DNA from: Bursaphelenchus xylophilus
Lineage: Eukaryota; Nematoda; Chromadorea; Rhabditida; Aphelenchoididae
Length of the DNA: 64,000 nt
Direction of reading: 5' to 3'
NCBI GenBank assembly: GCA_904066235.2
Contig: CAJFCV020000004.1
Coordinates: 7,006,001-7,070,000, forward strand
Of the stretch, positions 11,899-24,748 are shown piece after piece. The notes beneath the pieces are model-generated. The model saw only the letters and a list, made by a program, of their open reading frames with translations, did no database searches and was not told the DNA's origin. Numbering within the stretch: position 1 is the first letter of the stretch; each line of letters opens with the position of its first letter. The position numbers were made by a program, and so were the translations under genes.

Positions 11899-14800
11899 CT
11901 AGCAGAATCGCGGCGTTGGACGGGACAAAGAGGACGACGATTGGGTGTGAAGACGGCCTAAAATTAACTTCAATAAATTGAAAAAAAAACAATGAGCAAC
12001 AACGCGCGTTAAAAAGTATAAATTTTTAAATTAAAATGTGTAATGCGGAATTGGTTGCAATTTGTTTTCAGCCTTGAAACACTGTGAAAGCGCTCTTTAA
12101 GTGCAAGGTGTAACCCGGGTAAAAAATGAAATAAATAATAAATGAAAATTGGAATAATTTCAGAACGACTTCGCGGTTCTCCAGAAGCCTTTCGAGGGAG
12201 AAATTAATTAAACAAATGTAATGATAGCAGAGATGTAGGCCTCCCGAATGTAAATCCGGCCGAGAAGTGGAAAAGGCGATTCGCACGGAAGTGATATTAT
12301 ACATATTCATGGGAATTAAGGCGAATTACACTTGTCCGGAGGGATTAGTCAGGACCTGTCGACGCACGGAAGAGCCGGTTTTACACCGCAACTGCGTCGG
12401 ACGGGTACACACACAGTAATTTTCCAAATTATTACATCAATTCGCGCAAAAAAGAGGGACGTAAGAGTGGAATTAATTGGACTGATAAAGAGGCGTTACC
12501 ATTAATTAGATGTCGTCCCCACGCCCGCCCCCGACGTCGATGGAATCCGCCAACAGACACGATTAGACGTGTGCCAAAAAAAGTGCAGGATAATTGGGAA
12601 AAGGAGTGCCGAGCCCCCCAAAACTCGAAACACACAAAAAATTGCTCGCGGCCGAGTCGTTCCAAAAGTGGGCGGAGTCTGTGTATATCTTCGCCTCCCT
12701 CGGCCCCCAACGTAACACGAAAAATTATGAAACATTAATTTTTGTCGTCTTCGTGGCAGGTCATTTGCGTCAATTTAATGCAATCCGTGTAAATGATAAA
12801 TGGGATTATGCTGGGCATGGCGAAAGAAAGGAGATCACGGCCGGATTAACGAGCCGGATTCCAAAGACTCCAGAGGGCGGAGAGGTGTTGTACAAACACT
12901 TGTCTCGGCACGAAATTCAAAAACAAAGGGCTCAATTGCATAGCAAATTACACATACGCAGATTCGCGAACCTGGATGGATGTAGAACACAATTTAATCG
13001 ATTCACGTCGATGTAATAACGACGTCTCATGGGAACCCAGAATATGTTATGCGGGCACTTTCTAAACGCATACGTAATGCGAAAAAAGAAGAGCTGGTCG
13101 TCATGATGACCACAGAACCGTGCATTCGGATGGTATCCCGTACTGTAACAAAACCAAAAACGTGAATCATGACCGCCGTTCCGACGGCAGAAGTACAACC
13201 AACGAATCAGCAAATTTTTTTGATAACGGGGGGAGAAAGGGAAAATGAAAAATAATAAAAAGGAACGGTCCCAGGCCGTTTGCATAAAAATTCAAGACAT
13301 TTTCTCCTTTGCCCATTATGGAGACCCTCACATCGTAAAAGAGTTCGTCTCTTTATGTTTTCCCCATGGCCGCACTCTCGGCTGGATCGGCTGGAGGATG
13401 GGGGAAGGGTTCGAGGTCAGATGCTCTAACCATCTGATCGGCTCTCTTCGGTTGATCTTTGTCGTCCTCGAACTTGTCCCCGACCTCGCGAGTTCCCAGC
13501 GGTTTTTTGTCATCATTCCTTCGCATTCGCTTTGCATTAATTGCACTCTTGGTCCCGAACGGAAAACAAGTCCATTGTTGCGAGAACCGTTCCGCAATTC
13601 TCAGCAAATTTGGGGAGCCACGTGCCTTAAGGGTTTTGACTCTTTTCCGGTTAATCCTAATCCACAAACTCCCCTTGGTTTACTCTCCAAATCAAGTATC
13701 AACTCCAAATTCTCGCGCGATTACATAAACGTTGTGAATACAAACCCGGGCCCGCGATTTAAGCAAAAAAAATGCGGGCATTAGACGCCAGGTTGAATGC
13801 GTCGAATGGCGGGGAGTGGTCTGGGAGCAAGTGGAATGAATGACAGGCACACAAAGAGATTATGAATTTCCGGTGCGTTAAACGAGATAAAGTCACGCGC
13901 GGCCGAAGCTAATCCTCAAGGAAAGTTGGAGTCTCGCTTGTCGCTTTAACTTCCCTCAACTGATAAAAACGGCCAAGATTGGGGAGGGACCAGAAGGGGA
14001 ACGCGAGTGCGAAAAGAGATCGAAGCCGAACCCATGATACATGATAATGGAATGATAAGAATACAAAAAGAGAGTGCATCATCTCGGAATGAAGGGTCGG
14101 AGAGCGGGTCTGACCCGGAAAGAGAGTGCGCCTCTCTAGTCCTCTTTTTTGTGGATTCGGGTGCTCTCTTTTGCCCTTAGGCATCTCCTATCTGAGTTTG
14201 CCGGCCGAACACGCCACGGACCCAAAGCAAAAAAAAACAGGCGTGCGGGCCAGGACGGCCGTGTGGGCTGGCCGGATTGTCGCGCATACTATTCGTTTTT
14301 TTGCCGGAGGGAAGGTGCGGATGGAACGTCCTTCTTATACGCTTGGCGCCAAAAACTGAAACCTTTCGGCGGGGTTAGAGAGCACGGGGGTTTGGTCGCC
14401 CCCTGTCCCTTAAAAAAACAAAAAAAACGCCCGCGGGCCTCATTCACCTTTTTTTCTTCAAGTGCAAACACTATTTGGAATGAAATTCGACACAGCGGAA
14501 GCCGGATGATGCCATGCGAAAAAGGCGAACGTGGATCGCGGAATTGGGATCAGCGACCGGCCGTGATTCTCGAACGGACTGTGCGTGTTTTCCTGCTACG
14601 GGGTTGCCGGGCGACCCGCTCTTTCCCACCGCGGATTTCCGTGAGAGCGCGGGGGTGGGCGGGTGAACTCGAGAATGCCTGCGGGGCTTCTCCAGACCCC
14701 CAGGGCCCGAAGCCGGAGCCATAAATACGACAGAAAAAACAAGCTTCGAATGGGAAAAGACCCGCAACGGAGCGATGCGCGACCGAAACCACATCCACTC

Positions 14801-15789
14801 TGAACCCGGCGTCCATCGACGGACCCAATCACATCACACTATCGGGAAAGAAGACGCACCCTTCAGCCCCTCTCAACTCGAACAGTTTTACAATTGCTCT
14901 GATTCCCTGGTCTCGCCCCCCTCTCTACTTCCCCCCATCCTCCAAAAACCCGTAAAACCGACCCGAAAAGAAAGTTCGAATCAACTTTGAGCTCTCCTCT
15001 CGCTCTGAACTCTTCAACTCGACCGACCCGAGATCATGTACATGGCCATGTTTGAACTTCATCTGTGCTCCACTCAAGGTTTGCACAGCCCTCCCAAGTC
15101 GTCTTGGAAGTGAAAGTTTAAGGGTTTATGCGAATCCTGCAAAAGTATACACTGATGTTTGTTCAGACGACACAAATGTTAATGACGAAACAAGAGAACT
15201 CACCGACAGATTACGTTGTCGGGTTTTATAAATCAGGTTAATTATTAAGCACATCCAAAATAAATAAACATCGCCCGCGGGCGTTTATGGCCACTTGGAT
15301 GGCCCCAAATGAATTCCCAAAAGCTCTCCCAAAAATCCATGGTGATTACTGGATGACATGGATTCATGTCATCGAAAGACACGGGTTGTAATATTAGCCG
15401 TATTCAAACAGACGTCAGTCCTTTTCACGGGGCCTAGCGTGTGGAAATCCGTTATAAAAGACCGAACCCGATAAGGTAAATTAATGAAGGGTTTGGATCC
15501 CAACTCTTTTAATTCCCGAGAACACGGACTGTAACATGAAACAAGGACCTTTCCTCGAAATCAATTCAGTCCGGATGTGGGAATCACGCAAAGTGTAAAA
15601 AAGCTTGGCCACAAAACTTGGCAGAGCCCGAAGTTAATTAAAAACTGATCAAAAGTAATTTTTTGTCCGTTGGCGCACCGAACGAAACCGGTTTCGGCGC
15701 GACGACGCAGGCTGGAATGGCATCGGATCCGAGCACTCTAATCACAACGAGAAAAGAGAAAGTTTTCAACGTTTCTCCTATCCTTATCA
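11899..15789. other. Long GC-richer intergenic stretch, no convincing gene
   Basis: About 3.9 kb separates the BED/hAT gene (minus) from the MAM-like gene (plus). Many overlapping open frames occur on both strands between 12.4 and 15 kb (up to 212 residues), but none shows a domain, signal peptide or consistent splice structure. They follow from higher GC content. The region must contain the missing 5' exon(s) and promoter of the BED/hAT gene, and the promoter of the MAM-like gene. A TTTTAG acceptor on the minus strand at about 11950 fits an upstream 5' UTR exon. Confidence 0.5.
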
Positions 15790-18700
15790 ATGCGGAATCC
15801 CGGCTATTTGTTGTTGCTCTCGCTTCTCTATGCAAATTTGGAGCGACTTAGCGGTTGCGCGGCGCAATACAGACGGGAGCTCAGATACCTCGATTATTAT
15901 CTGGGCATAGCGCCGCACGATGAGCAGAGTAAAGTGCCGGTCCAGGGTAAGGATGATAAAGCATTTTTGAAGATGGGAAAATTCGAAAATAAAAATTGGT
16001 TTTTGTTAAAAATAATACAAAAATTTATTTTAGAAAATCAAATAAACCATTACGTGGACAACGCTCTCAGTCTAAATTGTGACTTCAGCAAGCCTTGCCT
16101 CTGGACCAATGCCCCAACTGACGATCTTCTGGACACTTCAGACTTCTATCTGTTCAACAAAACAGACCAGAAGACCTTCCCAATTCAGATACGACCCGGA
16201 GATCCTAATCCACCAGTTGGCACTTTGTTCGCGTTCGCAGGGAACACAACTCAGAAAGCCCAATCTGCCGTGCTCTTAAGTGCACCAATCGCGTGCCAGA
16301 ACTCAGAAGGCGTGCTCACATTCAAGTTGGTTATTAATTTTAGTAATTATATTGTCTACATATCATCTAGAGATTGCGTAATCTATTTATCTTCTAGGTA
16401 CTGGCTTTACAATGCAGCCAAAGTGGAAGTAGTTGTACTTCGAGTGAATCCCTGGCATAACCATCTTCAAGTTATCAGTCGCCCTCAAATTGATTGTCAT
16501 TTCCTCAAAGGAAGTGAGATTTGTCGAGTGGAAATCGACCGGATGAGTGAGCCGTTTAGGCTCGGAATCCGGGTGTTTTCGTTACGAGACCCGAGTGTGG
16601 GGTCTTTTGGAATGATAAATGATATCCATTACAAGGGAAATCTATGTGGGGAACATGGTGGGTTACAACATGTTTTTTATTAGTGTTGGACTTTAAAGTC
16701 TATTCTGAATGAATCTGCAAGTAATAACTTCCAGATAAGCCATCACTGTTTGGCGGTGTTCCCTTAACCCACCCCCTCACCAAGCATCAAATAACCACTG
16801 GATCTGAGCTGAACTGTGCCGAGAGTATAAACTCCTGTCTTTGGTCAACCGCCGCCCCAACTCGTAACAATGACCTCGCCAGCGTCGATGAGAACGCGTT
16901 GCATTGGCAGGTCGGGTCTAACATTCGCCGCTGGGAAGATATCATTCGATTGCCCACGCGGCCTGAGGGCGAATTCCTTTTCCAATATGCAGATCCCATG
17001 GCCCAACTGCCATTGCCCACGTTGAGATCGGTTTATATTCCTTGCACACAAACAAGTGCATCGTTGTCGTTTAGGTAGGTCAACCAACCAGGATTCATTG
17101 TGGTTTAGATTCTGGATGAGCCCAGGAATCCAAGCTCAAGTCTGTACTTATGGAAGGGACAACGTCCAGTTGAGTTGTGTTTATCTGGAGCTGTCTGATT
17201 CCCCGGGACCGCTGACAATTGATATTGATAGCGCTGACGGGAATCCGTTTGCTGTAAGTTTTAGGGGTCGAGGACATTCGGGTGAGCCCTTTCGGTTGAT
17301 CACTTATTCGGGCTTTTGGAGAAGGTAAATTCTCGGGTGATGACGAAAATGTTATATTGATGGCTACTAAATATGACATAAAAACAGTAAAAATTTTAAA
17401 TTTTTTTACAATCTTATTCATTTTTAGGGGTTTCGTCCATCAGGAATCCAAAAGTAAAATCGGAATTTTCAGTCTTACATACAATTATAACGAATAATAC
17501 AGATTTCATTTTTCCCAAAAAACGAATAGAGTTGAAAAAATTCAGGATTTTTACAGTGACATGTCACATTTAGTAGCCATCAGTAAATGTTTACTTCATC
17601 ACCGATAATTCACCCACCCAGAAAATCCCTTACCAGAATAAGCGATCACATTCAGTTACCCAACCTTTAGATGATTTTTGACAAAATTAATCTGAATTGC
17701 GTAACAAGCTCTAACACACCACTATATCAATTTTTGCAGTTCTCCTTCGAGATCATCCAATTCAGTAGAACAAGCGGCGGAGTCCTCGTCATCGATGATA
17801 TCCAATTCGCAGGCATTCTTTGTAACGAAGAGATTCCCACAACAACCGTATCTCCCTTGGATCTGGCCGTTGAATTTGATATCCAGCCGTTCCCAGAAGT
17901 CGGGCCCAGCTTTTCGGACAGTTTAAATTGTGATTTCGAGACTGATAGATGTACCCATTGGACGAATGAAGAGACTCAGTTTATGTATGGATTCATCCCA
18001 TCCAATGCCGCTGAGATTAATGCCTCTTATCGTGGTCAGTTTAACTCCAACAATGTCATTCACCACAAAAGTCTCAAGGATTTACGTTCTTTTAGGATAC
18101 GCGGCGATCGCTCTTTTCGCAGAGCCTGGAATGTCAGCAGAATTAATCTCGGAAGTAGTTTCTTGTTCTCATGGCGGCCGATTCATGGTGGAGTACCAAT
18201 CCTCGGACAATGCAACTCTCAGTGTTTGTGCCAACGAACGATGCATTCCCCAAAGGACAAGCGCTGGTCAATTAGCAGTCAATTTGACCTCAACCAGACC
18301 ATTTAGAATAAGGCTTTTGGCCGAATCTCAAGGCCAATCTATTGTTATTGTAAAGAGAATGAGCACGAGTGAAGACGGATGGTGTCCATTAGAATCCCCA
18401 ACCCAATTGGCTTGTAAAGCATTGAAATGTGACTTCCGAAGTAGGTGAACACAATCAATATAATTTGTGTTCTTAGACCACCGTCTCTGCGGATATCGAA
18501 GTGTGATTCTGTCGAATGATGACACTTCCTTTGCCTCCCACCCTTCTTCTGGTGCTTATGTTAGATTGGGCGTTCGTTCCAAGCGTGCAATTCTCAGATC
18601 CCCCAACTTTGAACTCTCAAGTCCAGTGGAACTTCGATTTGCGGCTTCATTATCCACTTTTGGCTCAAGATTATATGTGTGTGCGGATGAAGATGCTGCT

Positions 18701-18901
18701 GAAGATTTGGCTTCCTGTGAATTAGTATTGGGGCCCAAGGTGGAAAGGAGTAAAGTCGAAAATATTTTGGTCCAATTAGACCACGAGATCCGGCAGTTTG
18801 CTTTTGTGGCAATACACGATAAAGCGGAGCAATTTGGGGATGCCGAGTTGGTGATAAGTCAAATTCAGATCACGGATTCGAATGGAGATCTGATCTGTTA
18901 A
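15790..18901 (+). CDS. Secreted protein with four MAM-like repeats
   Basis: Eight exons (15790-15946, 16034-16325, 16398-16657, 16735-17074, 17109-17253, 17740-18034, 18096-18440, 18477-18901) close in phase to code 752 residues. A signal peptide (LLLLSLLYANLERLSGCAA) is followed by four related modules starting near residues 67, 262, 460 and 606. Each opens with LNC or LKCDF, a second cysteine and usually a tryptophan (LNCDFSKPCLW, LNCAESINSCLW, LNCDFETDRC, LKCDFRNHRLCGY). Each then has a hydrophobic strand, a VC pair and an ending like IQFAGILC. This matches the layout of MAM adhesion domains. No membrane segment is seen after the last module, so it is probably secreted matrix or cuticle-associated. 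The intron 17254-17739 is enlarged by a MITE. The gene converges on Rab3GAP, 131 bp away. Confidence 0.8.
17276..17656. mobile_element. MITE-like inverted-repeat element, family D copy 2
   Basis: About 380 bp of inverted repeat sits in the 17254-17739 intron of the MAM-like gene. The left arm (17276-17377) and right arm (17568-17656, reversed) match over about 90 bases, including TGATCNCTTATTCNGG, GGTGATGACGAAAATG-like and ATGGCTACTAAATATGAC. The middle shares GGGGTTTCGNCCATCAGG with copy 1 at 8338-8972. It appears to have been inserted in the intron without disturbing the splice sites. Confidence 0.75.
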
Positions 18902-19032
18902 TAATGTTGTAGATACAATAGATACTGTATAGACCTTGTTACATAAATAATATTACCTTAATGAAAGTTCTCACTATTACCTTCAAAATAACAGCAGTGT
19001 TTATACATTGATATAAATCATTGTCATGTACA

Positions 19033-22000
19033 TCATCGGAATGTCAAGTCATCGGTATAAGATCCACAAACACGGAGATGGCCTCTTCCAACACAAACAT
19101 ACATCCTTTGTGGGACAAGACGGCTTTCGACACCGGGCCGGGAGCATATTGTACGGAGAATATATTGCTTTCTATAACGAAGACATTGTATATTACAAAC
19201 CATTTCACGGTCCCTTACCTATGAGGGGGCGGCAACTTCAGTTGCTTCCCGGAGAAGAAACTGTCATTCGAAGTTCGCGGGTGTTCTGCCTCTTGTTCTT
19301 CGATCGATCTATACAGAATATTCCTTACACACAGAGATATTGGGCCATTCGGAGCATCCAGAACGCGAGAGCGGAAGTCGCGGCAAAGCTCCAGCAAGAT
19401 GGTGTTCATCATTTCCTCATCAACTGATTGGGCTCTCATCGTACTCACTTCAAGCAACTAAATAAAACAAAACTCAAAAACAGAAAAAATCAGCTCACTT
19501 CTTTGCTGAACATCTCCTTCAATGTCTGCAGTCGGGCCAACGGCATTTCAATCTCCATTACTTTATTATGGGTATCAAAGTAATCCTCTGGGGATCCTGT
19601 TACCGTAGCGTTCTGCAGAAGATGCAAGAATGTATTCATCTTTTCCCCAACTAATTTGATTCCGTTCCCATCGCAATTATGAAGTAATGTAAGGGCTGAT
19701 TGATGGAAAATAACTGGAGCAATCAGATCAATCAAGGCTCTGATCGTCAGAGATTCAAATAAATGAAGAATTGTCTCGGCCTCTTTGGCTTCGTTGAATA
19801 ATCTAATTTGTGCTGAGACAGGGATAGGTCTAGCTGCTTTCCAACATTCCTCCCATATATTATTCTCCAAACTCATCCTCTCTGATAACCTCCCATTCCC
19901 ATCTTCATCCAACACCCAATCCCTCGGTGAATGCCATCTCACAAAGTCTTCGATCCGTGCTCCGGGGTTCGCTGCTTTGAATGCTTGCATATCCGATATG
20001 ACATTATCTAGTTGAGCTCGGACTCTTTTATCTGTATCTAATGATTCAAGATATCGGGCTCTCTCTTCAATCATATCCTCCGTCATTGGGCCATGATCTT
20101 GGGTGATTGGGACATAAATCGGCGTGTCCTTACGATCAAGTAGAAATTCTCCATCAAGTTGATGAGAACGGCCAGAAGGAGTGGTACTAGTGCCCGGAAC
20201 GGTAAGATTGTCTTCAGAGAGAGAGGGCTCATCTTCTGCGTCATAAAAGATATCAGAGATTGAAGCTAAAAAAGGACTCAAAATTTAATTATATCAGCAA
20301 TAAAATTGTTTATCAAATTTCACGCAAAAAACATTTGTTTTCTGGAGACTTACAATTAAGCCCCACAGCCTGAACACCATTACCTTCATCCATCAGAGCG
20401 TGACGTTTCCGTTTCGTCTGAATGCAGAATTGAATCATCTGGACTTTCTGGTAGAATATACAATATTGCAGTTCAGGACGGGCATTCTCATCGATGCTGC
20501 AATTTTACCATTAAAAACTTGGGCTATAAACGTACCCTTTAATAACTTTTGCATTCTCCCAACAACTCCGCAGATATAATACAAATTCAAACCAAACGGC
20601 GGCAAATCGGTCAATCTGATCGCGATTACTCAACAAACATTTAAGTAAAACGACCGAGATCCTTGAGACCAAAGTCTCATCCGGAGCAGATTTACATTGA
20701 CTTAGATCTTCTAAGAATTTCTTGTGAAATTCAGTGGGTTCGGTGCTCTCGGAAGCTTTAAATTCGTTTTCGATTACATCCTTTAGTTTGCCCTTTGCGT
20801 AATCTCTCTAAAATAATCAAAAAAAAATTAATTCAAAGACTAAAACTCACGGTCCTCATTGCTCTGGACGTAGTATTTCCGACAAAAGTCACTTCATTTT
20901 GTGTGTGATCCTGGGTTAACGCACTGAGCGCATTCCCCATTGGCTTGGAATCCTCATTCTTATACTCCACAAAATCTGAGACCTTAATATCTCCAGTACT
21001 TGCTTCTCGGACATCCAAAAGTTCATTCAAAGAGTTATCTAAAAGATCAATAACAGAAAAAAATAGCCTTACAAAGTTGTTTACATTCATGATTAAACTT
21101 TACTCCGAGAATCCATCTCGGAGCGAGGAGAGGATCAAGATCAGAGAAAGTTTCGGTCTCATTGATCGTTTGGTCATTCAACTTTGGCCATATTGTACTC
21201 AGCTTGAGCTCACTAAAAAAATAAATACAATTGTGTAAATAAAACTCACTTGATTATGTTGTTCTCAGCACCGAAGAACATTTGGAATGGATCTACATCA
21301 CTTATTGTACTTGTCGTATCTTCGAAAGACATGTATTTGTATACGTAATCAAAGCAAATAGAAGTTGAAACCGTCGGGAAATTCGGCAGCGGGCAATCCT
21401 AAAAAATATTCAACAAAATAGTGGAAAAGGTCAAACGAGAAATCCACAATACCTACCACTTTGTCCTTGAACATGTTTAATATCCCAGAAAAGAACGAAT
21501 GTCTGGCGAAGAAACTCTCCAAATTAAACCCTTCAAATCTTGTCCTTATCGATTTGTTCTGACAGGCACCCAAATATAAGCTCCGTTCTTCTTTTCCGTA
21601 TTGAATTAACACTGGGACTTCACTAAAAAACAAATAAAATCATACCAATCAGTGTTTGAAGTAAAGTCTCATACCAATCAGTGTTTGCAGTAGCAACCAA
21701 CACAGCACTTTGAAGTTCTAGAAGCAGATTTATATTGGAGATCAAAGATTCATTGTACTTAGACCGAACTATCATATGTTCCAACAATCCGTACTAAAAC
21801 AGCATTAATTAGATTTATTTTGAATATATAAGTACAAACTAACCTGAGTAATGACGCTCTCCTCGCCCTTGAAATCAAACTCTGGCTCGATCATCTCTTT
21901 GGTTCCAGTGGGCAAATAACCGAATTGATCTTCTTCATTGTCTTCCTTCTGCTCTAGATCTTCTTCTCCTCCGTGATGTTCAAAGTGATACAAAACAAGT

Positions 22001-22231
22001 TCATAATTGACATCCTTATACTTTACTTCAGCGTACTTTTGACGCAATCCCTAAAAATAGACAAGAAACCAACAAACAACTTACTTTGTCAATAAGCCTA
22101 AGAGCTGATGGCCTTCTTCCTTGTAATTTCCATTCATTTATCTGTGATTCCAAGGCAACAATCAAGCATTCACTCTCAGTTACAACGGTAAAATCGCTTA
22201 TTTCAAAGACTTCATCGGTCTCGGTCTCCAT
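19033..22231 (-). CDS. rbg-1: Rab3 GTPase-activating protein catalytic subunit
   Basis: Homologue of RAB3GAP1, the catalytic subunit of the complex that acts on Rab3 and Rab18 in membrane traffic, synaptic vesicle release and ER organisation. Thirteen exons (22085-22231, 21844-22050, 21675-21793, 21457-21622, 21250-21398, 21073-21212, 20851-21038, 20536-20807, 20354-20496, 19499-20265, 19219-19457, 19033-19171, plus none unplaced) close in phase to code 891 residues. Diagnostic segments are VPVLIQYGKEERSLYLGAC, FSDLDPLLAPRWSL, the core FKAANPGARIEDFVRWHSPR with NIWEECWKAARPIPVSAQ, and the C-terminal ILRTICSRPGVESRLVPQR followed by MYVCVGRGHLRVCGSY. Human RAB3GAP1 is 981 residues, so the length fits. 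Start METETDE is the first ATG after a TAG acceptor. It is divergent from the BAR-domain gene (372 bp). Note: the exon list contains twelve exons. Confidence 0.93.
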
Positions 22232-22602
22232 CTGAACGTTATTCAATACCTATCGCAAGACATAATAAAGTCACGTGATAAAAATAATACGGATATCATG
22301 CGGGGAGGCCAAAACGAAAAAAAATGTAATAAACAATAAAAAAATAACAGCGTTACAGAATATTAAACGTTTTTATCTTCTATTTACATCTCGAGGTTTA
22401 CATTTTTTTGTTTTTTATTTTTTTGATAAGAAACTCTTGAAGCACAATGCCACATTTTTGGCAACTAAGTCTGCGCGGTGGGACTTGGCCTTATTAAACG
22501 TTCAAAATTATATTCGAAAAAATGTAGATGTGAACAGAGGTCGATAAGCATTTACAACTGTCCATTTTGTGTAATACGGATTTTTTAAGCGGCGGTCTTG
22601 TC

Positions 22603-23530
22603 ATGTTCAAAAGATTAAAACAGGCCTCAAAAAGGGATGGAAACCGCAATACACCGCAGTATGAAGGGCCCATTCAGAAAAGAGTAAGTATGTAGTATAT
22701 GCTTTTTGATGCTCTCATTAAAACGACGAAGCATTTTACGTTTCAGATTAACCTTTTGTACAGTATCCGTGATATGAATCAAGAGATTATCAATGGTATC
22801 CGGGAGATTATACGTTCCTTTGATGATGAGGAGAACAAGAAACGCAACATCTATGAAAGTTTCGCAACTGGGGCCAGTATCCTGTCAAATCATATGAAAG
22901 GAAAGGACGATGAATATTCCCAATGCCTGAACACCATCCAAAAAGTATATGATGATATTGGAAGGGCCCAACATACCCTTCAAAGTAGTCTGGAAGAGAG
23001 AGTTTGCATCCCTTTGGAGGCGTGGATTAAGTCAGATTTTGCCAGGATTGAATTGGAAATTCAACGATTACATTCTTTGAAGAGACTTGTCGACAAACCG
23101 AATCCGCAAGTCTAATTATTAAATTGATTTAATTTAACGTATTGTTAGACAACAACCCATTGAGGTCACAAATAACATGAAGGCATTCGAAAGGCAGATG
23201 GAAGTAGTAAAACATGAACTTCTGAAGCTTTCTCAGATCAAGCAAGACCATTGGGAAAAGGTGGCCAACTTCACAGATGTCATGAGAATCTATTACAGCG
23301 AAGTTATCAAAGCCATTGAGAAACAAGGAGCGGATAAATGGCGTCCAGAAGGATTGTCGGCTTTTAAGGGTTCCACTGAGAGAAAGAATGTCGTCATCAG
23401 TGGTCTCTCATCTGGCGTATCTGGAGGTTCTACACACGGAAACAATGGGGCGAAATCTCCGGCTTCAGTTAAACCAAAAACTTCAGTTGATACCCCAGAA
23501 GATACTGATAACCACTACGAGAACATCTAG
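22603..23530 (+). CDS. BAR-domain-like protein
   Basis: Three exons (22603-22683, 22747-23105, 23149-23530) code 273 residues. The protein starts MFKRLKQASKRDGNRNTPQYE and then forms long amphipathic helices (about residues 30-215) of the BAR type: DDEYSQCLNTIQKVYDDIGRA, then LEERVCIPLEAWIKSDFARI and RRLVDKPNP. BAR dimers bind and bend membranes. The tail is serine/glycine/threonine rich and lacks an SH3 domain. Exon 2 ends at a GC donor (CC|GCAAGTC), which is the only join that keeps the frame (PNPQQPIEV). Related families include BIN3, endophilin and the CIBAR proteins; I cannot choose. It lies 211 bp upstream of the aldo-keto reductase on the same strand. Confidence 0.75.
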
Positions 23531-23741
23531 AATATCACATTCTATATCCAATTTGAATAAATTAATAGTGCATAGCTAAGCATGCTATGTTTTGTCAAGA
23601 CTAAATTTATGAATTTTCTTTTTGCGAATTTTTGCCCGCGCATTTTTTGGCGTTCCAAGAGACTCTTGTTCCTAGTTTTGTAGTCTAATGCTCAGATAAG
23701 ATCCGTTTCCAGTCTCATTTCATTCCTTCAGATTGTCTGAA

Positions 23742-24748
23742 ATGTCCTCTCACTTGATCAAACTAAATTCTGGACATCAGATTCCATTGATTGGCTTTGG
23801 AACGGACAAAATCTATAGTCAAGATGGAATGAATAAGGCTGTAGAAACCTCGTTAAAGGCTGGTTATAGAGGATTCGATACGGCAAAGGTCTACAACAAC
23901 GAGGTTTATTTGAGCAATGCTCTGAAAGTATGTCGCTTTATACTCGTTTTGAACTTTTACATTATTCTTGAGTATCCTAACAATAAGAGATTTTAGGAAG
24001 TTCTACCAAAGGTTGATCTGAAGCGCGAAAACATCTTCGTTACCACCAAAGTGTTACCTTTTGATGACCCAAAGAAGACTAGGACACTTGTCGAGGAATC
24101 CTTGGATCTCTTTGACTATCTCGATCTTGTTCTTATCCATTATCCAAAGACAAATGAATGCTCCGAAATTGACACTAGAAATGCAATCGGACGAAAAGAA
24201 AGTTGGAAAGTGTTGGAGAACTTGGTGAATGAAGGTAAAATACGATCAATTGGAGTGTCGAATTATGAAATCAAGCATCTGAAAGAGATGGCCGGTTACG
24301 CAGAGATACCAGCTGCTGTAAATCAAGTTGAATTCCATCCTCATTTTAAACGAAAGGAGCTTCATGACTACTGTAGAGACCACGGGATATTCTTCCAGGT
24401 AATTTGTTTGGATTACTGTAGTTTGGATGTAATGTAATCAGATGATTAAGTATTTTTGTTTAACTTAAGGCCTTCTCATCCCTCGGTCGTTTCAACAAAG
24501 CGCTGATTGAAGATAAAGTTGTGTTATCAGTTGCGAACAAACATGGTGCATCCATTACGAATGTTCTCCTTGCATTTGCGTTGAATCAGAATGTGGGGAT
24601 CGTCCCAAAATCAGAGAATCCAGAAAGAATCCTCCAGAATTTCAAAGCCCTTGAATTGAAACTCGATGATGAAGATTTGACTCGACTCAACTCAATTCCG
24701 ACGGAACAGAATTATATCAAACGATGTGTGGGATGGCTTGTGGATTAG
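23742..24748 (+). CDS. Aldo-keto reductase
   Basis: An NADPH-dependent aldo-keto reductase with a TIM-barrel fold, reducing carbonyl compounds. Exons 23742-23927, 23997-24398 and 24470-24748 are all phase 0 and code 288 residues, near the size of the shorter AKR members. The catalytic residues are visible: Asp and Tyr in DTAKVYNNE, Lys in TTKV and His in VLIHYPK. Cofactor-site motifs GVSNYEIKHL, NQVEFHP and IVPKSENPERILQNF are present. The loop after HGIFFQ is short compared with mammalian enzymes. The ATG lies 10 bases after a TTCAG acceptor ending at 23731, a likely trans-splice site. The substrate cannot be read from the sequence. Confidence 0.92.

Noticed and set aside
13390..13450. tRNA-like A-box and B-box words on the minus strand
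   Set aside because: The boxes are only about 16 bases apart, too close for a tRNA, and no stems can be formed.
12594..14724. Many open frames up to 191 residues on both strands
   Set aside because: They overlap each other, are low-complexity, and are explained by higher GC content; no domain or consistent exon joins.
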